Below, in pieces: positions 1-5,022 of a DNA stretch of 9,358 bases (within the stretch, counting starts at the first letter, position 1; each line of letters opens with the position of its first letter). The stretch lies in assembly GCA_023416455.1 (NCBI GenBank), contig JAEZHQ010000462.1, forward strand, positions 1-9,358, in the 5' to 3' direction. The notes beneath the pieces are model-generated. The model did no database searches and was not told the origin of the DNA. It saw nothing but the letters and a program-made list of their open reading frames with translations. This stretch comes from Pseudomonadota bacterium (lineage in GTDB: Bacteria; Pseudomonadota; Alphaproteobacteria; Azospirillales; Azospirillaceae). The position numbers and the translations under genes are program-made.

Positions 1-1
1 C

Positions 2-52
2 CCCGACGGCGGCCCCCCCTTGCGCGTCCGCAGCGACGGCACCGTCTTCTGA
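2..52 (+). CDS. 3' end of an upstream gene (partial, unidentified)
   Basis: Reading from base 2, sixteen sense codons run to a TGA at 50-52 and encode PDGGPPLRVRSDGTVF. All sixteen end in G or C, as expected for a real gene in this genome, and the stop lies 50 bp before the upp start. This suggests the tail of a same-strand neighbour, possibly co-transcribed with upp. The fragment is too short to name; the other two frames lack a comparable pattern. Confidence 0.45.
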   Translation, partial: PDGGPPLRVRSDGTVF

Positions 53-102
53 CGGTCCCGCCGGCCGCGCCCGCCTGTCCCCCAAACCACCGATGGACGC
101 CC

Positions 103-738
103 ATGCCGATCCCCACCCTGACCGTCATCGACCACCCGCTGGTCCAGCACAAGCTGACCCTGCTGCGCCGCAAGGACACGCCGACCGGCCGCTTCCGCGA
201 GGTGATGCGCGAGATCAGCGTGCTGATGGGCTACGAGCTGACCCGCGACCTGCCGCTGGACAGCCAGGCCGTGGCGACCCCGCTGGCCAGCGTCGAGGCC
301 CCCATCCTCAGCGGCAAGAAGCTGTGCATCGTGTCGATCATGCGGGCCGGGCAGGGCGTCCTCGACGGCATGCTGGGCCTGCTGCCCTCGGCCCGCGTCG
401 GGCACATCGGGCTCTACCGCGACCAGGAGACGCTGACCCCCGTCGAATACTACTTCAAGGTGCCCAAGGACATCGACGAGCGGCTGGTCCTGCTGGTGGA
501 CCCCATTCTCGCCACCGGCCATTCCGCCGCCGCCGCGGTGCACCGGCTGAAGGAGGCGGGGGCCGCCACCATCAAGCTGGCCGTCCTGGTGGCGGCACCG
601 GAGGGCCTGCGCACCTTCCACGAGTCCCACCCCGACGTGCCGGTCTACGCCGCCGCGGTGGACGAGCGGCTGGACGCCGAGGGCTACGTCCTTCCCGGCC
701 TGGGCGACGTCGGCGACCGCCTCTACGGCACGCGCTGA
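103..738 (+). CDS. upp: Uracil phosphoribosyltransferase
   Basis: This gene encodes a cytosolic pyrimidine-salvage enzyme that converts uracil and PRPP to UMP and pyrophosphate. The 211-residue product has the usual family length. Seen in the sequence: an N-terminal HPLVQHKLTLLR segment (11-22), the SIMRAGQG motif (78-85), the PRPP-binding loop DPILATGHSA (133-142), and the C-terminal uracil-binding stretch YVLPGLGDVGDRLYGT (195-210). The family loop usually reads DPMLATGGS, so the second Gly is replaced here by His140, a mild oddity. ATG 103 is chosen because MPIPTLTVIDHPLVQHK matches the usual N terminus. Its Shine-Dalgarno is weak (GGAC about 6 bases upstream). A partial upstream gene ends 50 bp before it. 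The 3' end is intact and lies 12 bp before the left copy of a 20-bp repeat bounding the accessory segment. Confidence 0.96.
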   Translation: MPIPTLTVIDHPLVQHKLTLLRRKDTPTGRFREVMREISVLMGYELTRDLPLDSQAVATPLASVEAPILSGKKLCIVSIMRAGQGVLDGMLGLLPSARVGHIGLYRDQETLTPVEYYFKVPKDIDERLVLLVDPILATGHSAAAAVHRLKEAGAATIKLAVLVAAPEGLRTFHESHPDVPVYAAAVDERLDAEGYVLPGLGDVGDRLYGTR

Positions 739-741
739 CGC

Positions 742-758
742 CCGGCCGCGCCGGCTTT
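742..758 (+). terminator. Possible weak terminator after upp
   Basis: Four bases after the upp stop, CCGGC (742-746) pairs with GCCGG (750-754) across a 3-base loop and is followed by CTTT. The stem is short and the T run has only three bases, so it is a weak candidate. Its right arm overlaps the first bases of the left 20-bp direct repeat. Confidence 0.25.
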
Positions 759-770
759 CCACGATCCGCT
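751..770 (+). repeat. Left copy of an exact 20-bp direct repeat
   Basis: The 20-mer CCGGCTTTCCACGATCCGCT occurs here and again at 3791-3810 in the same orientation. The match is exact and ends at both borders (G before and G after here; T before and C after there). A 20-base identity by chance in a window this size is very unlikely. This copy begins 12 bp after the upp stop. The two copies bracket the ATPase/HNH module and all IS relics, so they could be attachment-site or target duplications, or two members of a dispersed intergenic repeat. Confidence 0.9.
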
Positions 771-868
771 GGAGTTCCGTGCGTTCATTGTATGCGGCAT
801 CCGGACCCCACGCAGTTCCGTTGTCAGCCGGGGCGTAATCTCCCGCGCGTGCCGAACAGCGGCGGGAG

Positions 869-1000
869 GTGGAAAGGACGAGGGCAGCGGGTTCAGCGGA
901 GTCGTTCGGGCGGGGCCACATTGAGGCGGTGCGGGTCGGGTCCGGCTTCGATGCCGCGGCGCTGCGCCGGGTCCTGCGGGTGCATACCGACGCGGCGCAG
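869..1000 (+). pseudogene. Possible IS66-type first-ORF relic
   Basis: The frame opened by GTG 869 translates to a stretch containing GHIEAVRVGSGFDAAALRRV (about residues 16-35). This style of ending resembles the C terminus of the small first ORF (TnpA) of IS66-family elements in GC-rich Proteobacteria; that resemblance is from memory and is weak. After about position 980 the reading no longer looks like that family and no TnpB follows. The GTG has a GGGAG immediately in front of it, too close to act as a normal ribosome binding site. The end given is approximate. The idea gains some weight from an IS66 TnpC-like tail in the same orientation at 3444-3503, on the other side of the ATPase/HNH pair. 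Confidence 0.25.
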
Positions 1001-1214
1001 GCCACTGAGGTTGCTATTGGCGTCGAAGTCCTCAACCGCATGCTCGATCTCGGACGCCCAAACTCCGTTCGCGTCGCCTGCTCTTGCCCTCATCACCTCC
1101 GTGCAACAGCCCGCCTCGCTGCAACAACATGGATCCCCGCCATAGGGAAGGCCGGGGCTCGCGCCCATGCCCCTTGCACGGGCGCGCCGCGGCGTGGCGG
1201 CCGTGCATCCGGGA

Positions 1215-1814
1215 TCACACGCTTTCACTCTTCGCGAGAAACTCCTGGTACTCGCGTTCGAAGGATTCCGCGCATTCCGCCAGAAGCGGGAAGAAGAGGC
1301 GGAGCTTCGGTATGTCCCAGCCGCCCTCCGGCAGCGCGAAAGGCTTCAGGACACCCCGTCTTCCCCGCTTGATTTCCGGATCGTTCAGCACCTCGAACGT
1401 GTTCGTGGCTTCGGCCAGGAGGTGCGCGGGCAGGTTCGGCCCCGCCTTGTATTCAAGGGTGACCGGATCGATGGCGACCCATCCAGGCTCCAGGCTGTGG
1501 GGGTCGAGGAAAGGCCTGGTGCCCTTGAGCTGGTTCACCCGTGGCTCGCCCCAACGGTAGTTCGACCATTCATAGGTCCGGGTCTTGTCGACGTTCTTGG
1601 CTATGAAATGGTCCACTTGCCCCGACACGATCGGAAAGCCGAGATACGCGCAGCATTCCTCGAACGCTTCCTGGACCTCTTTACGGAACTCGTTCCAGTA
1701 ATCGGGGAATTTCGACGAAACGGCGGTCGGGTTTTTGGCGAGCCACTTGTTTCCCCGGTCGCGCACGCGCTTGTCAAAGCCCGGCGGTTCCGGTGTCGGG
1801 GCAAGGGGCCTCAT
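1215..1814 (-). CDS. HNH-type nuclease, PtuB/TIGR02646-like (Septu-like partner)
   Basis: This gene encodes a 199-residue protein, probably the nuclease effector of the two-gene module with the ATPase encoded upstream. Seen: a CCAYLGF segment (54-60), the first HNH half GQVDHFIAKN with Asp68-His69, then YEWSNYRW with Asn85, then PRVNQLKG with Asn94 and Lys97. This D-H ... N ... N order matches the beta-beta-alpha metal fold. The cysteine pairs that bind structural zinc in many HNH proteins are not kept (CxxL and RVN instead of CxxC and CxxC). The frame is open upstream to 1868, but ATG 1814 is chosen: it overlaps the ATPase stop as ATGA and is preceded by AGAAGG. PtuB proteins of Septu are of similar size and follow an ATPase. 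Another HNH function, such as restriction, is possible. Confidence 0.75.
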   Translation of the reverse strand: MRPLAPTPEPPGFDKRVRDRGNKWLAKNPTAVSSKFPDYWNEFRKEVQEAFEECCAYLGFPIVSGQVDHFIAKNVDKTRTYEWSNYRWGEPRVNQLKGTRPFLDPHSLEPGWVAIDPVTLEYKAGPNLPAHLLAEATNTFEVLNDPEIKRGRRGVLKPFALPEGGWDIPKLRLFFPLLAECAESFEREYQEFLAKSESV

Positions 1815-3148
1815 GCCTTCTTCTTTTCCATGGAACGCTGGCGCTTGAAGATGGTCCATGACGCCCACACCGCGTCCATGGGCGGAAGCACACGACGCAG
1901 CCTGTCATCAATGTCCGCGATCAGAGCGTCGTCCGCCACAGCGCTTCCGTCCTGCATGATCTTCAGCGCCGATTCGATCACGTCTTCGGCCGGTTCCGAT
2001 CGCGCTGCGCCGAGTTGGAAGATTTGGGACGTGAGCCAGCCGCCGACATCGCCGTAGGGCACCCAAGGCTTCTGGTCCAGCCGCGCCTCGCCGTCGCGAA
2101 GGTCCAGGTGGAACAGGCGGTCGCCGGGCTCCTGGAAGTCGGGTTCCAGCGAAGCCAGCACGAGGGGTGAATGAGTGGAGACGACGAACTGCACCCCGAC
2201 GTTCCCGCTCAGGTGCTTGGCGACCGTCAGCAAGGCCGGCATGAGGCGCCGCTGCCATTTCGGATGAAGGTGGGCCTCGACCTCGTCGATGATGAGAATG
2301 ATCCGGCGCTCGCGGTCGCTTCCGATGACGTCGCTTTGCAACTCGTGCTCGTGCCACGTCCAGACCAGGAAATAGGCCAGCGCGAGGATGCGCTTCATCG
2401 CCGCCGACGCGTGATGGAGCGGCACGACGCCGTAGGCCGTGGAAAGCGCGGGCACGCTGGACACATCGGGACCGGGCATGCGGACGGGCGAATCCGCCGG
2501 GCGGATCAGCTCTTCGGGCGGGGAGAGATGTTCGAGAACGTTCTTGAAGATGGTGAACAGATCTGGCTCGCGCTTCTCCCATTCCAGCCAATCGCGGGAA
2601 AGACCTTCGCAAACCGTCACCTCGCCCTTGGCCCGGTCCGAGATGCGCTTGCCGTTCCAAACTTCTTCCTTGGAAAAATGGAAGGCGGGTGGACGGTCGG
2701 GGTCGTCGATCCCGATGGACGGCGCCACACGGTAATAATGGCGCGCCGGGTCCCACACCGAAAACCCGCCGTCAAGTCGCGCGTAAATCACCAGTCCTGC
2801 GATGGGCGGACGGGTCGTGCTTTTCCGTTTCCAGTCCGCCAGACGGGGATCGAAGACGAAGGTCTGTTTGCTCGGCCTTCCGGCGCGGCCTGAGATCGTG
2901 GCGACGATTTCTCCATCCCCGATGGCCTCCTGGGTCCCTCGCGCCGACCTGTGTTCGATTGGCAGGACGAACCGCTTGGGAATGGCCGGCCCCTCGGGCC
3001 AGTCGCGGGCGCACACCCACCACGCGACGTCCAGCAGCAATGTCTTACCAAGGCCGTTATCGCCGGTAAGGATGTTCAAACGCTCGCCCAGGGTCAATTC
3101 GAAGGTCGGCGCCGGCCCGATATTGGAGGTCTTCAAATACTGCAGCAT
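1811..3148 (-). CDS. AAA ATPase, OLD/RecF-like, PtuA-like (Septu-like defence module)
   Basis: The 445-residue cytosolic protein (from ATG 3148) has an ABC/SMC-type ATPase core. Seen: Walker A GDNGLGKT (29-36), a degenerate signature region near 245-260, Walker B IILIIDEVEAHLHP (283-296) with Asp288-Glu289, and the switch histidine in STHSPLVLA (324-332). No TOPRIM nuclease domain follows, so it differs from full OLD proteins. The C terminus ends with PPMDAVWASW and a basic tail. ATPases of this kind paired with a small HNH protein form the Septu anti-phage system; the ATPase is thought to control the nuclease. The frame stays open to 3256, but the added residues do not look like the family and MLQYLKTSNIGPAPTFEL opens the first strand as expected; the ribosome site (GGATGAAG) is weak. 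It overlaps the HNH gene by four bases. Codon choice is more relaxed than in the core genes, consistent with transfer. Confidence 0.85.
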   Translation of the reverse strand: MLQYLKTSNIGPAPTFELTLGERLNILTGDNGLGKTLLLDVAWWVCARDWPEGPAIPKRFVLPIEHRSARGTQEAIGDGEIVATISGRAGRPSKQTFVFDPRLADWKRKSTTRPPIAGLVIYARLDGGFSVWDPARHYYRVAPSIGIDDPDRPPAFHFSKEEVWNGKRISDRAKGEVTVCEGLSRDWLEWEKREPDLFTIFKNVLEHLSPPEELIRPADSPVRMPGPDVSSVPALSTAYGVVPLHHASAAMKRILALAYFLVWTWHEHELQSDVIGSDRERRIILIIDEVEAHLHPKWQRRLMPALLTVAKHLSGNVGVQFVVSTHSPLVLASLEPDFQEPGDRLFHLDLRDGEARLDQKPWVPYGDVGGWLTSQIFQLGAARSEPAEDVIESALKIMQDGSAVADDALIADIDDRLRRVLPPMDAVWASWTIFKRQRSMEKKKA

Positions 3149-3245
3149 GGACACTTCATCCCGACGAACCCAAGAGCATGCGATCCGGAAACAGCATACA
3201 GACGCTTTCCGGCCCGGCATAGCCGCTTGCGGCGGTGATCTGCGC

Positions 3246-3295
3246 GCCTGTGTCAACCGGCATCGGATCCCATTCCGATGCCGATTGACAGCCTG
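3246..3295. mobile_element. 40-bp palindromic mini-insertion with 5-bp target duplication
   Basis: Positions 3251-3290 form an almost perfect palindrome: arms 3251-3267 and 3274-3290 pair at 16 of 17 positions (one C/A mismatch at 3257/3284) around the 6-base centre TCCCAT. Each arm reads outward to TTGACA at its tip. The unit is flanked by identical GCCTG at 3246-3250 and 3291-3295, the pattern of a 5-bp target-site duplication. The arm sequence (TGTCAATCGGCATCGGA on the minus strand) looks like an IS21-type terminal repeat; that family assignment is from memory. The simplest reading is an IS reduced to its two ends. It interrupts the IS5-type relic about 100 bp upstream of the ATPase start. 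Confidence 0.65.
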
Positions 3296-3375
3296 CCCGG
3301 TTTGGCCGGCGGGATCATGGGCTCGATCAGAGCCCAGTGCTCATCCGGAAGATCGGTCGGGTACCGGCTGGACAT
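3253..3375 (-). pseudogene. IS5-family transposase N-terminal relic
   Basis: From ATG 3375, with GGCGGAG seven bases upstream as a ribosome site, the frame reads MSSRYPTDLPDEHWALIEPM and then IPPAKPGR before entering the 40-bp palindrome and stopping at TGA 3253-3255. RYP-DL-DE-WALIEP-IPPAKPG is the characteristic opening of IS5-family (IS427-type, DUF4096) transposases. Only about 28 residues survive, against a family length of roughly 110 residues for the first ORF or 250-280 for a full transposase. The reading beyond the palindrome does not restore the family sequence, so the element was already truncated. Upstream, GGATAC (3406-3411) and GTATCC (3428-3433) form an inverted repeat that may be near the old IS end. 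Confidence 0.65.
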
Positions 3376-3443
3376 CGCACGCTCCGCCCGTCACGAGAGT
3401 TGCGTGGATACGGCCCCGCTTTGGGGGGTATCCCGCCCCTTGA

Positions 3444-3503
3444 CGTCTGCTGCCCTGGAACTGGAAAGCCGAGCACGCCGCCAAGGCCGCCGCAGCGGCC
3501 TGA
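3444..3503 (+). pseudogene. IS66-family TnpC C-terminal relic
   Basis: After an in-frame TGA at 3441-3443 the frame reads RLLPWNWKAEHAAKAAAAA and stops at TGA 3501-3503. LLPWNW followed by an Ala/Lys-rich tail is the typical last segment of IS66 transposases (the DDE_Tnp_IS66_C region, usually DELLPWNW...). Nothing of the catalytic DDE part is present. About 65 bp downstream, GGGCGCTGACGATTGC (3567-3582) resembles an IS66 right terminal repeat (usual end ...GCGCTGACGCTTAC), though this is a recalled pattern. It marks an eroded IS66 end abutting the IS5 relic. Confidence 0.5.
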
Positions 3504-3637
3504 TCCCTTCAACGCCACACGGCCCGGTCGTCATCCTCGCGCGATACCCAGTGCGCCGCAACGTGGGGCGCTGACGATTGCAATTGCCGGCGGGGCCGTC
3601 CGGCCCCCTGGCTTCACGCCTCTTCGCGGGCATGGAC

Positions 3638-3674
3638 CCGCCGGGCCGCCGGTATGATACCAGCGGCCCGGCGG
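3638..3674. repeat. Hairpin 1: perfect 12-bp stem
   Basis: CCGCCGGGCCGC (3638-3649) pairs fully with GCGGCCCGGCGG (3663-3674). The 13-base interval can fold further, GGTA with TACC around TGA. No T run follows on either strand, so it does not look like an intrinsic terminator. Confidence 0.7.
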
Positions 3675-3716
3675 CGCCTGAACACTTTCATTGAGCGCCG
3701 CCGGTAAAACCCGACA

Positions 3717-3738
3717 GATCAATGCGATAGCATTGATC
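3717..3738. repeat. Hairpin 2: perfect 9-bp stem with GATA loop
   Basis: GATCAATGC (3717-3725) pairs with GCATTGATC (3730-3738) around a 4-base loop. On the minus strand the stem is followed by TGTCGGGTTTT, so it could act as a poor terminator for the secreted-protein gene, but the T run begins seven bases after the stem. Confidence 0.65.
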
Positions 3739-3744
3739 GCGAGG

Positions 3745-3783
3745 GTGATACGGACGACGCCTTCACAGCGCCGTCCGTATCAC
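3745..3783. repeat. Hairpin 3: perfect 12-bp stem next to the right 20-bp repeat
   Basis: GTGATACGGACG (3745-3756) pairs with CGTCCGTATCAC (3772-3783). Past one mismatch, CGC (3758-3760) and GCG (3768-3770) continue the stem. It ends 7 bp before the right 20-bp repeat and begins 6 bp after hairpin 2. Transcripts of the secreted-protein gene would reach it about 28 nt past the stop, so it may protect or terminate that mRNA; no T run follows. Confidence 0.7.
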
Positions 3784-3790
3784 ATCGATT

Positions 3791-3810
3791 CCGGCTTTCC
3801 ACGATCCGCT
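3791..3810 (+). repeat. Right copy of the exact 20-bp direct repeat
   Basis: This copy is identical to 751-770, in the same orientation and 3,040 bp downstream. It directly abuts the stop codon (TAG, 3813-3811) of the minus-strand secreted-protein gene. Joining the two copies would leave upp and that gene convergent, separated by 72 bp holding one 20-mer. Confidence 0.9.
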
Positions 3811-4608
3811 CTATTGGCACACGGGAGTGGCGGTGTTCTTGCCGCAGCTGTACAGAGGAGCCCCGCCGGAGTTCTCATTGATCAGATCCAGATACCGGGC
3901 TCCGTATGTGGTGTCGACCGTGGCAAGGAAGTCCGGCAGCTTCTGAAGGTCGGCCAGAGCCGATGGGCAGTAATCCTCGAACGACGTCGCCGTGTTGGGA
4001 TAATTGTCGGTGGACCACGCCGCCACCAGCTCCGTGGCGATAACCTTGCCCGCCGCCGATGTCGCCGCGGCCTCGCGGTAGACCGCGTCGCCGATCTTGG
4101 TGGCCGGTCCCTCATCCGGCCGGCGCAGCTTGCAGGCGGCCGTGGCGCCGCTCAGCGTCCCGATCGCCGTTGCCGTGTTTGCGATCGACTCCGGGTACTT
4201 GGCCGCGAGAGCGCCGACGACGCTCAGTCCGCCCAGCGGCGGCACCGAGGCCGAATTGCAGACCATGAAATTCACCGCCGTGGGGGTGCTGTTGTGCTTG
4301 CCCTTGAAGATGTCGGCAAAGTCACCGGCGCTCTTGCCGGCGATCGTCCCCGCGGCCCCATGCGCCGATACGACGACGTCCGTAAATGAATCGAATGAAT
4401 CCGTGTGGCCGACCGGCTTGATGTCCGTTCCGTCGAAGTAGAAAAGCTTGGGATTCCCCTGCGCTGCGAAACCGGCTTTCGACCAGGCGAAATCCATGCT
4501 GTCGGCCTGATTCTGGCAAACGGTATCGGTGAGAAGATAGGCGAAATCAGCAAAAGATACGGAAGGAGGCGTCAATACAAACAAAAATGCAGCAATCATG
4601 CGGCGCAT
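3811..4608 (-). CDS. Secreted protein with clan CD (caspase/C80-like) His-Cys pattern
   Basis: This gene encodes a 265-residue protein of no firmly recognised family. The N terminus is a signal peptide: MRRM, a hydrophobic core (IAAFLFVL), then a probable cleavage after SFA at residue 20. The mature part contains DVVVSAHGAAG with His83 and AVNFMVCNSA with Cys117. A hydrophobic strand before HG, then 34 residues later a hydrophobic strand before a C-N-S/A turn, is the arrangement of the catalytic dyad in clan CD cysteine peptidases (caspases, gingipains, C80). This is inferred from motif shape only. Further cysteines at 31, 159, 214, 255 and 264 could form disulfides outside the cytosol. ATG 4608 is chosen over 4626 because GGAG sits seven bases upstream of it, inside the longer frame. 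A -10 box and an inverted repeat lie just upstream. Codon use is less GC-biased than in the core genes. Confidence 0.75.
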   Translation of the reverse strand: MRRMIAAFLFVLTPPSVSFADFAYLLTDTVCQNQADSMDFAWSKAGFAAQGNPKLFYFDGTDIKPVGHTDSFDSFTDVVVSAHGAAGTIAGKSAGDFADIFKGKHNSTPTAVNFMVCNSASVPPLGGLSVVGALAAKYPESIANTATAIGTLSGATAACKLRRPDEGPATKIGDAVYREAAATSAAGKVIATELVAAWSTDNYPNTATSFEDYCPSALADLQKLPDFLATVDTTYGARYLDLINENSGGAPLYSCGKNTATPVCQ

Positions 4609-4620
4609 GGCGCTTCTCCT

Positions 4621-4636
4621 TTCCAATCATTTGGAA
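4621..4636. promoter_or_regulatory. Perfect inverted repeat between promoter and ribosome site (possible operator)
   Basis: TTCCAA (4621-4626) and TTGGAA (4631-4636) form a perfect 6-bp palindrome with a 4-base centre. For the minus-strand secreted-protein gene it lies just downstream of the TATAAT box, at the expected transcription start, and ends directly before AGGAG. It could be a repressor operator or, as RNA, a small stem touching the ribosome binding site. Confidence 0.4.
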
Positions 4637-4639
4637 GAG

Positions 4640-4645
4640 ATTATA
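4640..4645 (-). promoter_or_regulatory. -10 box (TATAAT) of the secreted-protein gene
   Basis: A consensus TATAAT lies on the minus strand 31 bp before ATG 4608. No good -35 hexamer is present at 16-18 bp spacing (TCGTTC or CGTTCC at best), which suggests a weak or activator-dependent promoter. Confidence 0.45.
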
Positions 4646-5022
4646 TTGCGGGTTTGATGGTGGAACGATGGGTGGGCGGTGCGTTTGAAGCGCAGTTCCC
4701 GTATTCGTGATCACCAGATATGGATTTTGCGTTTAAATTGAACAAGCGGCAAGCTTCGAATACAGTAAAACTGATCATCCGTCTCAAAAATATTTACGCG
4801 ATGGCTCACCGGCAGAAAAGCATTCCATGCCCGCCGCGGCGCTTGGCGGAGGTCGCGGTCCGGCCGACCGGGCAGCGGCCGGTGCTCAACCAAAGGGCTG
4901 GGCGTCGGGCACCCTTTTGGGACCCGGTCCGCTCCGGCCTTGCCGAAGCGGCGGCGATTCCGCACCATGGCGGTGGCGGCCCGCAGGGGGCCGTCCCGAC
5001 CGCAACCCACCCCCGGACCGTC
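4646..5022. other. Intergenic gap between the secreted-protein and carbonic anhydrase-like genes
   Basis: This stretch of about 380 bp is AT-richer up to about 4800 and GC-rich afterwards. The frame of the downstream gene is open back to 4720, but residues before 5023 show no family similarity, so I treat it as leader. The GC-rich half contains several GGGxCCC-type short pairings but no riboswitch that I recognise. Confidence 0.5.
4738..4766 (+). promoter_or_regulatory. Possible sigma-70-like promoter upstream of the carbonic anhydrase-like gene
   Basis: TTGAAC (4738-4743) and TACAGT (4761-4766) are separated by exactly 17 bp in an AT-rich stretch. A transcript from here would start near 4773 and carry a leader of about 250 nt before ATG 5023. 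Confidence 0.3.

Larger units (their letters stand above)
739..1214. other. Gene-poor gap between upp and the HNH gene
   Basis: About 480 bp without a convincing gene. It contains the left 20-bp repeat, the possible IS66-like relic, two copies of AGTTCCGT (773-780 and 822-829), and a 7-bp inverted repeat (TGCACGG 1175-1181 with CCGTGCA 1201-1207) lying 8 bp beyond the HNH stop codon. That inverted repeat lacks a T run on the minus strand and is not a typical intrinsic terminator. Open frames on both strands here overlap one another and show no recognisable domain. Confidence 0.6.
3149..3810. other. Gene-free region of IS relics and hairpins upstream of the ATPase gene
   Basis: This 660-bp stretch holds no intact gene. 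In order it contains the ATPase leader, the 40-bp palindromic insertion, the IS5 and IS66 relics, a 6-bp GC stem (GGGGCC 3592-3597 with GGCCCC 3602-3607), three strong hairpins (3638-3783), and the right 20-bp repeat. A minus-strand TTGACA at 3256-3251 has no convincing -10 partner at 16-18 bp, so the ATPase promoter was not located. Open frames here are short and lack recognisable domains. Confidence 0.6.

Noticed and set aside
93..1145. Long plus-strand frame overlapping upp
   Set aside because: It is the shifted frame of upp: Arg/Pro/Gly/Ala-rich, no domain, and upp is unmistakable in the other frame.
893..1228. Minus-strand frame downstream of the HNH gene
   Set aside because: It mirrors the plus-strand frame, has no recognisable domain and no convincing ribosome site.
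3149..3256. 36-residue N-terminal extension of the ATPase
   Set aside because: The added residues enter the palindromic insertion region, have no ribosome site and precede the expected first strand of the ATPase fold.
3149..3810. Retron-type RNA and reverse transcriptase partner for the ATPase/HNH pair
   Set aside because: The hairpins prompted the idea, but no reverse transcriptase gene exists in the window and no msr/msd layout is recognisable.
4720..5022. N-terminal extension of the carbonic anhydrase-like gene
   Set aside because: The extra residues show no family similarity and would make the protein about 100 residues longer than usual; ATG 5023 gives the normal length.
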